Assembly: GCA_030035585.1 (NCBI GenBank)
Contig: CM057465.1
Coordinates: 31,824,001 to 31,888,000, forward strand
Source: Dugong dugon
Taxonomy: Eukaryota > Chordata > Mammalia > Sirenia > Dugongidae
Reading direction: 5' to 3'
DNA: 64,000 nucleotides
Shown here: piece by piece, positions 28,840 to 41,545 of the stretch
Numbering within the stretch: the stretch's first letter is position 1
How the letters are laid out: each line of letters opens with the position of its first letter
Position numbers and translations under genes: made by a program
Notes under the pieces: generated by a model
Seen by the model: only the letters and a program-made list of their open reading frames with translations
Told to the model about the DNA's origin: nothing
The model's database searches: none

Positions 28840-31075
28840 AAACAGTGACTATACACGTGGACCTTGCCAGATGTAATACACAGGAATAAAATCAACTACA
28901 TCTGTGGAAAGAGACAATGGAAAAGCTCAATGCCATCGGTCAGACAAAGGCCAGGAGCCCATTGCAAAACAGACTATTAATCGCTCACATGCAAATTCAA
29001 GTTGAAGAAAATTGAAACAAGTCCACAGGGGCCAAAGTATGACCTTGAGTATATCCCACCTGAATTTAGAGACCATCTCAAGAATAGATTTGATGCATTG
29101 AACACTAATGACTGAAGACTAGACAAGTTGTGGAATGACATCAAGGACATCATACATGAAGAAAGAAAGAGGTCATTAAAAAGACAGGAAATAAAGAAAA
29201 GATCAAAATGAATGTCAGAAGAGACTCTGAAAGTTGCTCTTGAACATAGAGTAGCTACAGGAAAACAAAGAAATGATGAAGTAAAAAAGCTGAACAGAAG
29301 ATTTCAAAGGGCAGCTCGAGAACACAAAGTAAAGTATTACAACGAAATGTGCAAAGACCTGAAGATAGAAAACCAAAAGGGAAGAACATGCTTTACATTT
29401 CTCAAGCTGAAAGAACTGAAGAAAAAATTCAAGCCTCAAGTTGCAATAGCGAAAGATTTTACAGGGAAAACATTAAACAACACAGGAAACATCAAAAGAA
29501 GATAGAAGGGATACACAGAGACTGGTCGACATTCAACCATTTCAGGAGGTAGAATATGATCAAGAACCGATGGTACTGAAGAAAGAGGTCCAAGCTGCAC
29601 TGAGGGCATTGGCGAAAAACAAGGCTCCAGGAATTGACAGAATACCAATTGAGATGTTTCAACAAACAGATGCGGCATTGGAAGTGCTCATTCATCTATG
29701 CCAAGAAATTTGGAAGACAGCTACCTGGCCAACTGACTGGAAGAGATCCATATCTGTACCCATTCCAAAGAAAGGTGATCCAACAGAATGTGGAAATTAT
29801 CGAACAAAATCATTCATATCACACCCAAGTAAATTTTTGCTGGAGATCATTCAAAAGCAGTTGCAGCAGTACATGGACAGGGAACTGCCAGAAATTCAAG
29901 CTGGATTCATAAGAGGATGTGGAATGAGAGATATCATTGCTGATGTCAGAGGGATCATGGCTGAAAGCAGAGAATACCAGAAAGACGTATACCTGCGTAC
30001 AGGCATTCGACTGCGTAAATCACAACAAATTATAGATAACATTGCAAAGAATGGGAGCCCCAGAATATTCATTATGTTCATCAGGAACATGTATATAGAC
30101 AAAAAGGCAGTCATTTGAACAGAACAAGGGGATACTGCGTGGTTTAAAGTCAAGAAAGCTGTGTGTCAGGGTTGCATCCTTTCACCATACTTACTCAATC
30201 TGTATGCTGAGCAAATAATCCAAGAAGCTGGACTATATAAAGAAGAACATAGCATCAGGATTGGAGGAAGACTCATTAACAACCCATGATATACAGATGA
30301 CAGAGTCTTACTTGCTGAACGTGAAGAGGACTTGGAGCACTTACTGATGAGCATCAAAGGCCACAGCCTTCAGTATGGGTTACACCTCAACATAAAGAAA
30401 ACAAAAATCCTCACAACTGGACCAATAAGCAACATCAGGATGAACGGAGAAAATACTGAAGTTGTCAAGGATTTCATTTTACTTGGATCCACGATCAATG
30501 CCCATGGAAGTAGCAGTCAAAAAATCAAAAGGTGCATTTAATTGGGCAAATCTGCTGCAAAAGACCTCTTTCAAACATTAAAAAGCAAAGATGTCACTTT
30601 AAGGACTAAGGTGCCCCTACCCAAACCATGGTGTTTTTAATCGCCTCACATGCATGGGAAAGCTGGACAATGAATAAGGAAGAAGAAAAAAAATTGATGC
30701 CTTTGAATTATGGTGTTGGTGAAGAATATTTAATATACTATGGACTGCCAGAAGAATGAACAAATCTGTCTTGGAAGAAGTACAGCCAGAATAGTCCTTA
30801 GAAGCAAGAATGGCTAGACTTCATCTCCATACTTTAAACATGTTATCAGGAGGGATCAGTCCCTAAAGAAGGACATCATGCTTGGTAAAGGAAAGGATCA
30901 GAGAAAAAGAGGAAGACCCTCAATGAGATGGATTGACACAGTGGCTGCAACAATAGGCTCAAGCATAACAAGGATTGTGAGGATGGCGCAGGACCGGGCA
31001 GTGTTTCGTTCTGTTGTACACAGGGTTGCTACGAGTTGGAACAAACTCTATAACACCTAACAATGACAACAACAC
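28840..31075 (+). mobile_element. RTE-clade LINE, plus, nearly complete RT half
   Basis: Best-preserved RTE copy and the only plus-strand one. In order, over several frames: linker (YDLEYIPPEFRDHLKNRF), SEETLKVALEHRVATGKQRN, KCNAMEHKVKY-like coil, then open frame 29570-30118 with NKAPGIDRIPIEMFQQ, IWKTATWPTDWKRSISVPIP and PEIQAGFIRGCGMRDIIADV. After a frame break come CILSPYLLNLYAEQIIQEAG, a YTDD catalytic box (30290-30301), LHLNIKKTKILTTGPISN and KDFILLGSTINAHGSS. The 3' end has GKDQRKRGRPSMRWIDTVAA and DRAVFRSVVHRVATSWN, ending in a short CAA-type tail near 31070. Known RTE elements encode APE endonuclease plus RT; here the endonuclease is mostly or wholly missing. Multiple stops make it inactive. 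Confidence 0.88.
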
Positions 31076-31659
31076 AAGGGCTCAAAGCTTAAACCATAAG
31101 TGTTTCTTGCATTATTGGAAGTAAATCTTACGTTGTTTTTTTTTTTTTCTCCCCAATAGAGGAAGGTTGTTTACAAATTTGAATTGCATGGATGTTACCA
31201 CCTATGACTAAAATTAAGTTTGCTAGATAATTTAATCCTTTGGGTCATAATTGCTGCTCAGTTGAAACAGTTTATTTCCATATAAAAATGAAAAATGTGG
31301 ATAATAACCAAATCACATAACTCACTTAACTTCAATTACTTTTACCAAGATGAGTACCACTTTAGTACTACTGGAATGATGTAGTTATATTACATGGCCA
31401 TGACCTTAACTTATGTTTTCTTTCTCTTTAAGTAATTATTCACAATAAATTAAATTAAAATATTAATTTGAGGAAACTCAATATATTTTGAACCTGGAAT
31501 TGATCTATGTGTTCTTGTGACTAGTTAATGGCAAAGAAATAAAGAATTTTAACATTTGACGAGCTATGGTTTAAAGTGACCATTGTTACCTTAAATGTAC
31601 TGAATACATTTATTCCAACTGTTATTTTTCAATATCAAATTAATATAGACATGTAAAGG

Positions 31660-31770
31660 ATTTTAAAATTATTTAGTGTAATCCCATCAATTTATGGATA
31701 ACAAAATAAGAAGTTAGGTGACATGTACAGAGTCGCCTGGAGAGTTAGCGGCAAAATCTCTAGCCCACAG
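31660..31770 (+). repeat. MIR-like fragment
   Basis: Words such as ataagaagttaggtgacatg and agtcgcctggagagttagcg resemble a MIR 3' half. Weak. Confidence 0.4.
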
Positions 31771-31864
31771 TGGTATTTACACACAGTTTTACTTGAAATT
31801 TGACAAACAAGTGCACAGATAAACTACAGTACATTATAGCATTTTCAGTCTCATTTGAGAAATT

Positions 31865-32060
31865 CATTAAACATGCATTCAACCAACACTTACTGAACAC
31901 CTACAATACATGAGACCCATAATAGACCAGTGAATATAACACATATAAACAGAATTTTATGGAATTTGAGAGACAGAGAAAACAAATTTTTCCATAGGGA
32001 GTATGGAAAGATTTCACTGTGGAGGTGACATTGGACTCCACCTTTTCCTTTAAAATGACT
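31865..32060 (-). repeat. L2-like 3' fragment
   Basis: acatgcattcaaccaacact, tactgaacacctacaataca, then gtggaggtgacattggactc: reverse complement of the L2 end. Confidence 0.6.
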
Positions 32061-33294
32061 TCCCTGACTCTTTTCTGCATGACTAGCTGTGTGAGAAGAA
32101 AAATCATACCTGAAATCTACCAAGGCAGCACTGAAAATAGGTTCCACCCTTTAACTACTGAAAGATCTGAAAAAGCATGGATATGGAAAATGTGTTCAAG
32201 AGGGGTATCCACTCTCTCTGTAACTCCCTAACTATGCCAGTGATTAACTGCTCCCTTTTCAGGTTCCAAAATATCCCATTGCTTTGTCAGTATGTCTCTT
32301 ATATCCTCCCTACCACCACCTCCTCCAAACTGTTAATTTTTTGAGCAGGAAGCAGATTAAATCATTTATTATTTATGTTTGCAATGCTATGTACATAGTT
32401 GACCCTTCATAAAATTCCTATTGAAATAAAATAAACTGGAACAATTTGAATGATCTTAGGGTTTACCTCTTAAGCAAAGAAGCTGGGAAATTGGCTCTTA
32501 AGGGAAAGAAGAATTTGTACAACGCATAGAGTTGTGAAAGACTTCTGGTAAGTCTAGGAAAGAGTTTGGCAAAATATGTGCATCTGGAGAGGTAGACCGA
32601 GGTAAGAAACTGGAGGCATATCGACTGTGGAGTTAATGGTGGGTGATGAGTCTAAACTGGGAATGGACTTAGATTTCATTGTAACTACTGTGTGTTTTTC
32701 TGTTCACCACAGTTATCCAAGGAATATTTTTAAGTACAGCAGTGACATAATCGGCCTCTATTTTTTTAAATCATTTTTAATTACTGAGTTTTAATTCATG
32801 AGAAAGGAATACCTTTTCGAGTTCATTAGGAGTACAACCCAATCACCTCAGCAAGAGAAAATGAGGGGATGAGTTAAAGCCATGACATAGGCTATCAGAA
32901 TGGAGAGAAGAAACCACATTCGAGACACATTTCTGAGACAAAATAGATGAAATTTGTGGCTATATTGTGCTAAGAATTATTTAACGAGTTTAATAATTTG
33001 TACAAAATAGAAATTAGAAATGACAAGAGGAGATGCTACATAGACAAATTCAGGATGTCTTACTCTTGTGGGAATTGCCTACTGACAAAAAGATTGTATT
33101 TGAATTCATAAGTTTTGATTTCTGAAAATCCAAAGGGAGGAAAGCGATTTGAAGAGCAGAGTGTGAAGAATAGTTACAAACATCAAGGAGAAATTAAAGG
33201 ATCATACGGTGGGTGTTTGGACTTTGAAAATGGTAAGTAATCAATAACCAGAATGAAAATCGGTTCATGTTTTGAGTTCAGACCCAAACTGTAA
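32061..33294. other. Unassigned intronic sequence
   Basis: No gene or repeat family recognised. Confidence 0.5.
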
Positions 33295-34797
33295 TGTTGT
33301 TGTTAGGTGCCATTAAGTAGGTTTGGACTCATAGCATGATGCTCTGCACAACAGAATGAAAGACTGCCTGGTCCTGCACCACCCTCACAATTGTTGCTAT
33401 GTTTGAGCTCATTGTTGCAGCCATGGGTCAATCAATCTCTCTGAGAGTCTTCTTCTTTTTCGCTGACCTCCTGATAACATGTCCAAAGTACTTGAGACTA
33501 AGTCTTACCATCTTTGCTTCCAAGGAGCACTCTGGCTATACTTCTTCCAAGACAGACTTGTTCCTTCTTCTGGCAGTCCATGGTATATTCAATATTCTTC
33601 ACCAACACCATAATTCAAAGGCATCAATTCTTCTTTAGTCTTCCTTATTCATTGTCCAGCTTCCACATGCAAATGAGGCTTGGATCAGAAGCACCTTCGT
33701 CCTCAAAGTGACGTCTTTGCTTTTTAACATTTGAAAGAGGTCTTTTGCAGAAGATTTGCCCAATGCAATGCATCATTTGATTTCTTGACTGCTGCTTTCA
33801 TGGGTGCTGCTTGTGGATCCAAGTAAAACGAAATACTTGACAACTTCCGTATTTTCTCCGTTTATCATGATGTTGCTTTTTGGTCCAGTTGTGAGGACTT
33901 TTGTTTTCTGTACGCTGAGGTGCAATCCATACTGAAGGCTTCATCTCTGATCTTTATCAGTAAGTGCTTCAAGTCCTCTTTGCTTTCAGCAAGCAAGGTT
34001 GTGTCATTTGCATATTTCAGGTTTTAATGAGTCTTCCTCCAATCCTGATGCCATGTTCTTCTTCATATAGTCCAGCTTCTCCGATTATTTGCTCAACACA
34101 CAGATTGAATAAGTATGGTAAAAGGATACAACCTTGATGCACACCTTTCTTGATTGTAAACCACACAGTATCCCCTTGTTCTGTTCGAATGACTGCCTCT
34201 TAAACCACACAGTATCCCCTTGTTCTGTTCGAATGACTGCCTCTTGATCTCTGTACAGGTTCCTCATGAGTACAATTAAGTGTTCTGGAATTCTCATTCT
34301 TTGCAATGCTATCCATAATTTATTATGATCCACATAGTCAAATGCCTTTGCATTGTCAATAAAACACAGGTAAATACCTTTCTGGTATTCTCTGATTTCA
34401 GCCAAGATCCATCTGACATCAGCAATGATACCCCTTGTTCCATGTGCTCTTCTAAATCCAGACTGAAGTTCTGGCAGTTCTCTGTCAATGTACCGCTGCA
34501 ATCGTTTTTAAATTATCTTCAGCAAAATGTTACTTGTGTGTGACATTAATGATATTGTTTGACAATTTCTGCATTCTGTTGGACCACCTTCCTTTGGAAT
34601 GGGCACAAATATGGATCTCTTCCAGTCAGTTGGCCAGGTAGCTGTCTTCCAAATTTCTTGGCATAGATGAGTGAGCCCCTCCAGCACTGCATCCATTTGT
34701 TGAAACATCTCAATTGGTATACCGTCAATTCCTGGAGCCTTGTTTTTCACCAATGCCTTCTGAGCAGATTGGACTTCTTCCCTCAGTAACATTGGTA
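33295..34797 (-). mobile_element. RTE-clade LINE, minus, with mutated YAND box
   Basis: Left end tgttgttgttaggtgccat is the tail. Reading down: NKAPGIDGIPIEMFQQM, IWKTATWPTDWKRSIFVPIP, PELQSGFRRAHGTRGIIADV, FIDNAKAFDYVDHNKLW (motif A). The catalytic box at 34014-34003 reads YAND, losing one of the two aspartates. The copy has a 44-bp tandem duplication at 34157-34244 and ends (5' truncation) near 34797. Confidence 0.88.
34157..34244. repeat. Perfect 44-bp tandem duplication
   Basis: taaaccacacagtatcccct (34157) starts a 44-bp unit repeated without mismatch at 34201-34244, inside the RTE copy. 44 is not a multiple of 3. Confidence 0.95.
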
Positions 34798-34799
34798 GT

Positions 34800-35750
34800 A
34801 AGTTCAGGAATTCCAGGGTAGAGGAAAGAAGTGCCAACTGTTCATCACAAAACTTTTCTATAACCTGAAGGAGAAATTCAAGGCAAAGTCTTAAAAAGGT
34901 GGTACATCTGAAGAAAGGTCTATTTGTTAGTATGTGCTTGGTTTTTACTCTTCTTCGAGGAAGAAGATATTTTGAGTATGATCATAGGCAGAAGGAAGGA
35001 TGTCAATGGAAAGGAAGAGATTTAACATACAGTAGTAAGCACAATTGTCTGTGAAAATGCCCTAAAATAGGTAAAAATAACAAACTATTCCAACATGTGA
35101 AAAGAACAAAAGCAGAGTTTCAATTTTATGTAATCTAAAATATCAAAACAATTTTTATCTTAGACTTTGCTTATTGTTTCTTTTTAATGTTTCCAATGGG
35201 CTGAGATTTCACTATACAACATGGCTGTTACAAGATGACTCTTTGGACTAATTTTAGTGGTTTACAGAAATTTTATTTCAGTTCTTCCTACCTAAAAAAT
35301 AACTAGTTTCATTTAACCATACCTTATTGCCAAATACTTAGAAGAAGGAAAGAAAATACCTTTACTGGGTATGTCAAAATAAGGAAAGCCACCAGCTGTG
35401 CTACCAGTCATGCCTAGCAAGCCCTTCCATACTTTCTGCCTCTGGGTAGAAGTTTCTTGGAGATGTAAGCATACAACCCTTTGGAATAAATGTAGCTTCA
35501 AGCAGGAAAGGTGTTAATGTCTCTTCCATGCCTCAGCTGCACTGTCGACATCCCTCCTATCCCACAGAGACCCAAAAACGTTGGGTCTCAGAGGGTCAAT
35601 TAATGAGGCTGAAAAGTCAACTTCTGTAGCCCCATCTGTACATCAGGAAAACAATAAACAGTGTCTGATTTCTCTACCAAAAAAAAAAATCATGACAAGT
35701 GGGACTTTTCTCTCACTGGCTCTTGTGGATAATAGCAATCATTAGCTGAA
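34800..35750. other. Unassigned intronic sequence
   Basis: No gene recognised. 35590-35660 has MIR-like words (ccccatctgtacatcaggaa) but too short to call. Confidence 0.5.
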
Positions 35751-35812
35751 CAAAACAACCGTTGCCATTGAGTCCATTCCAACCCTATAGGGTCGCTATG
35801 AGATGAATCAAT
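35751..35812 (-). repeat. AfroSINE, minus, tail fragment
   Basis: cgttgccattgagtccattc and taccctatagggtcgct-like end. Only the tail is present. Confidence 0.65.
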
Positions 35813-36453
35813 AGAAGACTACTAATAAATAAGAATATTATTCAGGTTGGTTTGTGTTAACCAATGCAAAAAATATGTTCACGATACATTTTTAGGCAAA
35901 ATATAGTCCCTCTGTAAACTCTATGCATAATACTAAAAATTGCAGAGGCAAATTATTTTAAGGAGAATTAAATATGTTCAGAAAAATACACACACACAGT
36001 CTGATACCTGCATTGTCATTTTATCCCGATCCTCAAGGTGAGGCACTCACAAACAGAATGTTAAAAATCCTTTACATAGTCGCAAATAAAAGTATTATAC
36101 AATGAAAATATATAAATGTGTAAATATATCTATATTTATGTGCACCCTTTATAAGCTTTAGATGTCTTAATTTAGTTTTAAAAAATAACTTATTAAATTG
36201 TAAATGTTGATTAAAGGCAGCATTTGTGAAAAATAAATGAAGAATGCAAATATTTTGAAAAACTTTTTTTCCAACTAAAGTGCTAAAATATTCCCATAAG
36301 ACATATACATGCAGAGGCAGAAAATTACATATTAAAAATGCATGATTTAAAATTAATAGTTTACTTTATTAGCAACAGACATTTTTCATATTAAATCTTA
36401 ACATATTTATTTTGCTCAGTTCTTAAGTTTCATTTTCCTCTTGATTTTTCCTG

Positions 36454-36880
36454 TTGTTTCTGTTAGATGCTGTCGAGTTGGCTCTGGACTCATAGAGACC
36501 TTATGTATAACAAAACGAAACGTTGCCTGGTCCTGTGCCATCCTCACAATCATTTCTATGTTTGAGTCCATTGTTGTAGCCATGTGTCAGTTCATCTCAT
36601 TGAGGATCTCCTTCTTTTTCACTACCCTCTACCAAGCATGATGTCTTTCTCCAGGGATCGGTCCCTCCTGATGACAAGTCCAAAGTAAGTGAGAGAAAGT
36701 CCTGCCATCTTGGCTTCTGAGGAACATTCTGGCTGTACTTTCTCCAGGACAGATTTATTTATTCTTCTGATAATCCATACAATATCGAATATTTTTCACC
36801 AACACCAAAATTCAGATGCATCTGTTCTTCGATCTTCCTTTTTCATTGTCCAGTACCCAATCGCATTTTCAAGGATTGGG
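36454..36880 (-). mobile_element. RTE-clade LINE, minus, 3' end only
   Basis: gttagatgctgtcgagttgg, ggtcctgtgccatcctcaca, ccttctttttcactaccctc, ggcttctgaggaacattctg. A 5'-truncated copy of the same family, ending where a MIR-like stretch (36881-37060) begins. Confidence 0.85.
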
Positions 36881-37060
36881 ACTGAATCTTATCTTCACCT
36901 TTTACTATCTGTGTAACTCTGGACAATATACTTAGGCTATTTGTGTCCCACTTTAAGAATAAAGATAATAGGATTCATTGTATAGTTCATATTTGATCTT
37001 CGAAATGATCTGGTGTATGTAAGAGGTATTGCATAATGCCACTGTCTCTTCTAGCATAAA
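36881..37060 (+). repeat. MIR-like fragment
   Basis: actatctgtgtaactctgga, caatatacttaggctatttg, aataggattcattgtatag: MIR core words. Confidence 0.55.
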
Positions 37061-38099
37061 AGACAACTTTGTAGCAATTCAAAAAGCAGTTTCACTCGGT
37101 AGGCTAGTTTTTTTAAATCCCCCATGCCTCACCAGGTCTCATGGCTTAAGGAACTGAGTGAGGACTAGATTTCAGATCTACAGCTGTACCTCACGACAGG
37201 GCACACGTTGCAAAACCTTCATCAGAGCCCTGCATGTTTACTGAGAGAACTCAATAAATATTATGTTTCATAACTCCTTCTTCTGAGACATATCATGTTT
37301 GTGAATAAAGGGTTATTCTAAAAATATTGTTATACTTTATTTCCACAATTTTTTTTTTCACATAAATAATTCTGGAGGACACAAAACACATGCTTGGTTA
37401 ATGGTCAGAGAACACAGTATCTGGTTATTGAAAATTATCCTATGCATCTACACATATTATACTAGTAAAGAATTGAAAAACAATAAACTCTGCTTTCTAC
37501 TAAAACTGTACCCTACCCAGTAAGCCTTATTTGTGATTCAGCAGATACTTCAAAAGACTGTGGTCCCTCAGGGTCATTCTAATGAAGAACAATTACCCCT
37601 CCACGGAAGTAAGTTAGCTAAGACTTAGCTAATAGACTGCCAGATACAAAGAGATTGTTTATATAAATCTTTCAGGGCTAAAGCTCAAACACAGGTGTTC
37701 TTAATATAAAGTCAATTTGGTATATATGACTTTGCTGATATAGAATTAATTTGTCCTGGAGCTAGTTGTGAAGTTATATAGGACTCTCTGTGTCTTTCCT
37801 CTGTTCCCTGTGCTGCCTTCCATTGTAGCTGTTGGTACCTCTTACTAAATATTTGATCAAAAGGGAGAAGAATTAAAGTGATCTTGGCAGTTGTGAGCAC
37901 TGTGGCAAGACAAATGTGATCAAATTTGATTCAACTGAGAAGTTTTAGATCATGCTCATCACTGGTAAGTAGAGCCAACACAGGTGATTCAAACTGATAT
38001 TTAAGGAACTACAAAGACAAGATTGTGAAAGGAAAGGAATTTCTTCTTCTCTAATTACAAAAAAAATTATACTTCAGAAATATGTCTGAGTCTCTACTC

Positions 38100-38715
38100 A
38101 TATGGAGCAAAAGAGCATAAAGGAAATCAAAGGCTCAAAGAAGAAAGTAGTCCACAAGACTAACAGCCCACACAAACCATGGCCTCTTCTAACTTGAGAC
38201 CAGAAGAACTAGATGGTGCACAGCTATCACTACCTATCATTCTGACCAGGGACACATGGAGGTCCTGGATAGCATGGGAGAAAAACATAGAACAAATTCA
38301 AATTCCTAAAAAAGGCCAGACCTACTGGACCGATCGATAACGACTAAAAGAATTCCCGAGACTATCACCTTAAGACAACATTTGGACCTGGAACTGAAGC
38401 TATTTCTGGAAGTCACCTTTCAGCCGACTAATAGAATGGCTTATAAAATAAACAATATACATGAGTAATGTGCTCTCTTAAACAACCAACTGTATGAGTA
38501 AAGCAAAGATGAGAAAACAAGGAGGAGAAGGGAAGCTAGATCAATGGAAACAGAACAAATAGAATGAGAATAATGAGAATGCTGACACATTGTGAAAATG
38601 TAACCAATGTCATGGAACAATTTGTATAAAAAATGTTAAATGGGGACCTAATTCGTTATGTAAACTTCCACATAAACACAATAACATATTATTTTTAAAA
38701 GATTAAAAAATAAAT
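38100..38715 (+). mobile_element. Older L1 3' UTR
   Basis: tgagaccagaagaactagat and ggtgcacagctatcactacc match the L1 3' UTR at 27184 and 58310 but with more changes. Ends in an A-rich tail near 38690-38712. Confidence 0.7.
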
Positions 38716-38749
38716 ATGTCTGAGATACTTCAGCAAGTTCTATTTTAAG

Positions 38750-38941
38750 GAGCCCTGGTGGCCCAATGACTAAGTACTCCACTGTTAACTGAAAGGTCAG
38801 TGGTTCAAACCTACCAGCCACTCTGCAGGAGAAAGATGTCACAATCTGCTTCTATAACGATTACAGCCTTGGAAACCCTGTTGGGGCAGTTCTACTCTGT
38901 CCAATACGGGTCGAAATGAGTGGGCACACAGCAACAACAAG
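38750..38941 (+). repeat. AfroSINE, plus, full-length
   Basis: ggagccctggtggcccaatg head, ctctgcaggagaaagatgtc middle, gattacagccttggaaaccc, tail gggcacacagcaacaacaag. Confidence 0.9.
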
Positions 38942-40457
38942 ATTAGAAATGTTCAGTCTCTCTAAATAGCTGAGGCCTTAAAAATAGATATCATTTGCGG
39001 AACTCAAAGATAGTAAATGTTAGAATATATAATAAGGTAAGCCTGTAGAAAAATCAAGTAAATCCTATATACAAAAGGTCACTTTGTGATTAACCTTTCA
39101 GGAACTCTCCTATAGACCTCAAAAATGTCTTTGGAACTTGCTGAGTGCCTGGGAATGATAACCTTAACTTGCAATTTTCTTTCTCTTGTCAGTTTAAATC
39201 AAAACTTCAATGCTATTTCAGTAAAGGTTTTTGAACTAAAGATCTTGAAATGTCTTTGATCTGACATGATTTTAAGACACAAATCTGTCAAAACTGCCAA
39301 ATAAATACAGTCTGCAGACTATTATGGGTTGTAGGTTCTCTTGATAAGACAGTTTCCTCTGAAGTGGGCAGAATGGCGCCCATTCAAAGAGTAGAAATGA
39401 ATTCCTTGTTACAAAAATGTCTATTTGTGTCAAAGGAAAACAAGTATGATCTAAACTGCAGCAAGACTTGGGAACTGTAGAGTATTCCTTGGTGTCATAA
39501 TTCTTCACAGGTCATTCATCTGTTAAGACTTGATAATTCTATCCTCATAAAAGAGCCACTGCCATTTTTTGGATTTTTTGGTTTTAGTATATCATGTCTA
39601 TAAGATTATCTAAGTTCCTCTGAAGCAAATATTACCATAGAGTGATAACAACAATAATACTGATAATGATTTATAGTATACAGTTATTTTAAAAATAAAC
39701 TTAATTCTAAAATAAATTTTTGGCTGGTAAATTCTTCTGAAAAGACCTTTTGATTTTACATGGGAAACACGTAAGAAAGGTTTTCAACATTAAAATAGCA
39801 TTTGTGCACCAATTACTGAAGCCCATTTTCTTTCTTTCTTTTTTGGTAATTTTGTGTATCTTCTCACTTCTATAGATGGATAATATTTTCACACAATTAA
39901 ACCTACAAAGAAACTCAATGGTGGGGCATTGGCAATGTGTAATGATAACATTCTCTTTAGAGCTGCAATATTACATTAGTTTCAGCTAGAGACAAATGAC
40001 CGTATTTTGGGTATTTTGTTTGTTTCTTTGCTTAAAATATTCTGCACAATTAGATAGCCTGCACCTAAATTTAGGAGGCTGTGAATTATTCATTTAAATA
40101 AGTGCAATTAAGATATGTGTAGAGGGGAAAGAATATAAAACTCCAAAAATGTAGAGATGGAAGAATTTCAAATGCCTTCAGTGAATAAGCCAAAGAAGTG
40201 ATTTAAAATTCCAGAGAAAATGTACATTTATGGGCTATCTAGATTCTAGATAGTAATTATCCTTAAGATATTGCCATGTCTCTCAATTTAGAATTTTTTA
40301 ACTCAATGAATCCAAATAAAACTAGATATACTTAAGCTAGTTAAAGGGGATGCGTTTTACTGAAGTTCTCTCTAAATATTCTGGACCACAGTAATTTTTC
40401 TCTATATCAGTTTCACATATAGTAGCACTTGATCATTCACTCTCTTTTATGACTTTT
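38942..40457. other. Unassigned intronic sequence
   Basis: AT-rich. No gene or repeat family recognised. Confidence 0.5.
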
Positions 40458-40672
40458 CCTGTTGTTGGCCTAGTGAAATTATAAGCAAGTCGATTCTGAT
40501 TCATAGCAGCCCTACAGGTCAGAGAAGAACTGCCCCATAGGGTTTCCAAGGCTGCAAATCTTTACTGAAGCAGACTGTCATATCTTTCTCCTGCAGAGTG
40601 GCTGATGGGCTCGGACCGCTGACCTTTCAGTTAGCAGTCGAGCACTTAACTACTGTGCCATGAGAGCTCTTT
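40458..40672 (-). repeat. AfroSINE, minus, full-length
   Basis: gattctgattcatagcagcc, gccccatagggtttccaagg, head ending ttaactactgtgccatgaga. The outer tail (gttgttggcctagtg) is rearranged. Confidence 0.87.
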
Positions 40673-41279
40673 CTTATAAAATAATTCTCAATTAAAAAAA
40701 ATGGATTTAGAGTTTAAGACAGTGGTTTGGTTTTATGATTGTCCTAAGAACCTGTTTAAATCAAAAAGAGAACAGTCTATTACAATAGTAATACATAAAA
40801 AAGAAGAGGTAGCAAGCCAGGAAAGAGGTTTTAACCAATTTGTTGCTGTTTGGGTAAAGGTGAAATTCTGCAAAACTCGCCGGTGGTCTGTTTCCTGGGT
40901 AGAAAGAGAAGAGGAGTTGCATAGCCAGATTTGAGGCCAATGTGGAAAGGAGGGAAGAAGGGGAGGGCCAGAACCTGTGTTCTCGTCCTGGGATGCTCAT
41001 TCTGATACCCAAATCTTCCTGAAGTTTCTGCTTCTTGATAAATTCTACATTCCTTGATCTTCTAGAAATTTAGCACGAAATCAAGTTGCTTCAAGGCATT
41101 AATTACATCAACCCTTACAGTTTTTGGCCTCACTTAGAATTTTAGTCTTGGTTTGTCACTAAATCCTGGCCTCCTGGGCCCTGTGTGTAATTCAGGATTT
41201 AGATATGTACTTGGAAACCACGGTAAGGTTTAAAATTGTAAACCTGGCCTAAGTACTGAATAGCTGCTCAGTTCTTATT

Positions 41280-41545
41280 CACTACTAAACATTTATTAAA
41301 TACCTACCATGTTCCCAACATTATGTAAGACACTGAATACAAAGATGGATAGGTTGTATTTCCTGCTAGACAAGAGAGGCAGGTATGTTAATATTTACTA
41401 CAATGGCGTATTAAGTGTTGTGTTAGAGAAACACAAAGTACCTATTGAAGCACAGAAAGAGGCATATCTAACTCAGCTGGGAGGAAGGGAAGGTCTCACT
41501 TGAATGCAAGTCCACAGAGAGGAAGGAGGGAAAAATACTCCTGGA
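41280..41545 (-). repeat. L2 3' end
   Basis: acatttattaaatacctacc, gacactgaatacaaagatgg, aagtacctattgaagcacag, ctaactcagctgggaggaag: reverse complement of the L2 3' end in the right order. Confidence 0.65.

Noticed and set aside
29570-30118. 182-codon open frame as a functional reverse transcriptase gene
   Set aside because: Only one piece of a broken RTE ORF; neighbouring frames carry stops and frameshifts before and after.
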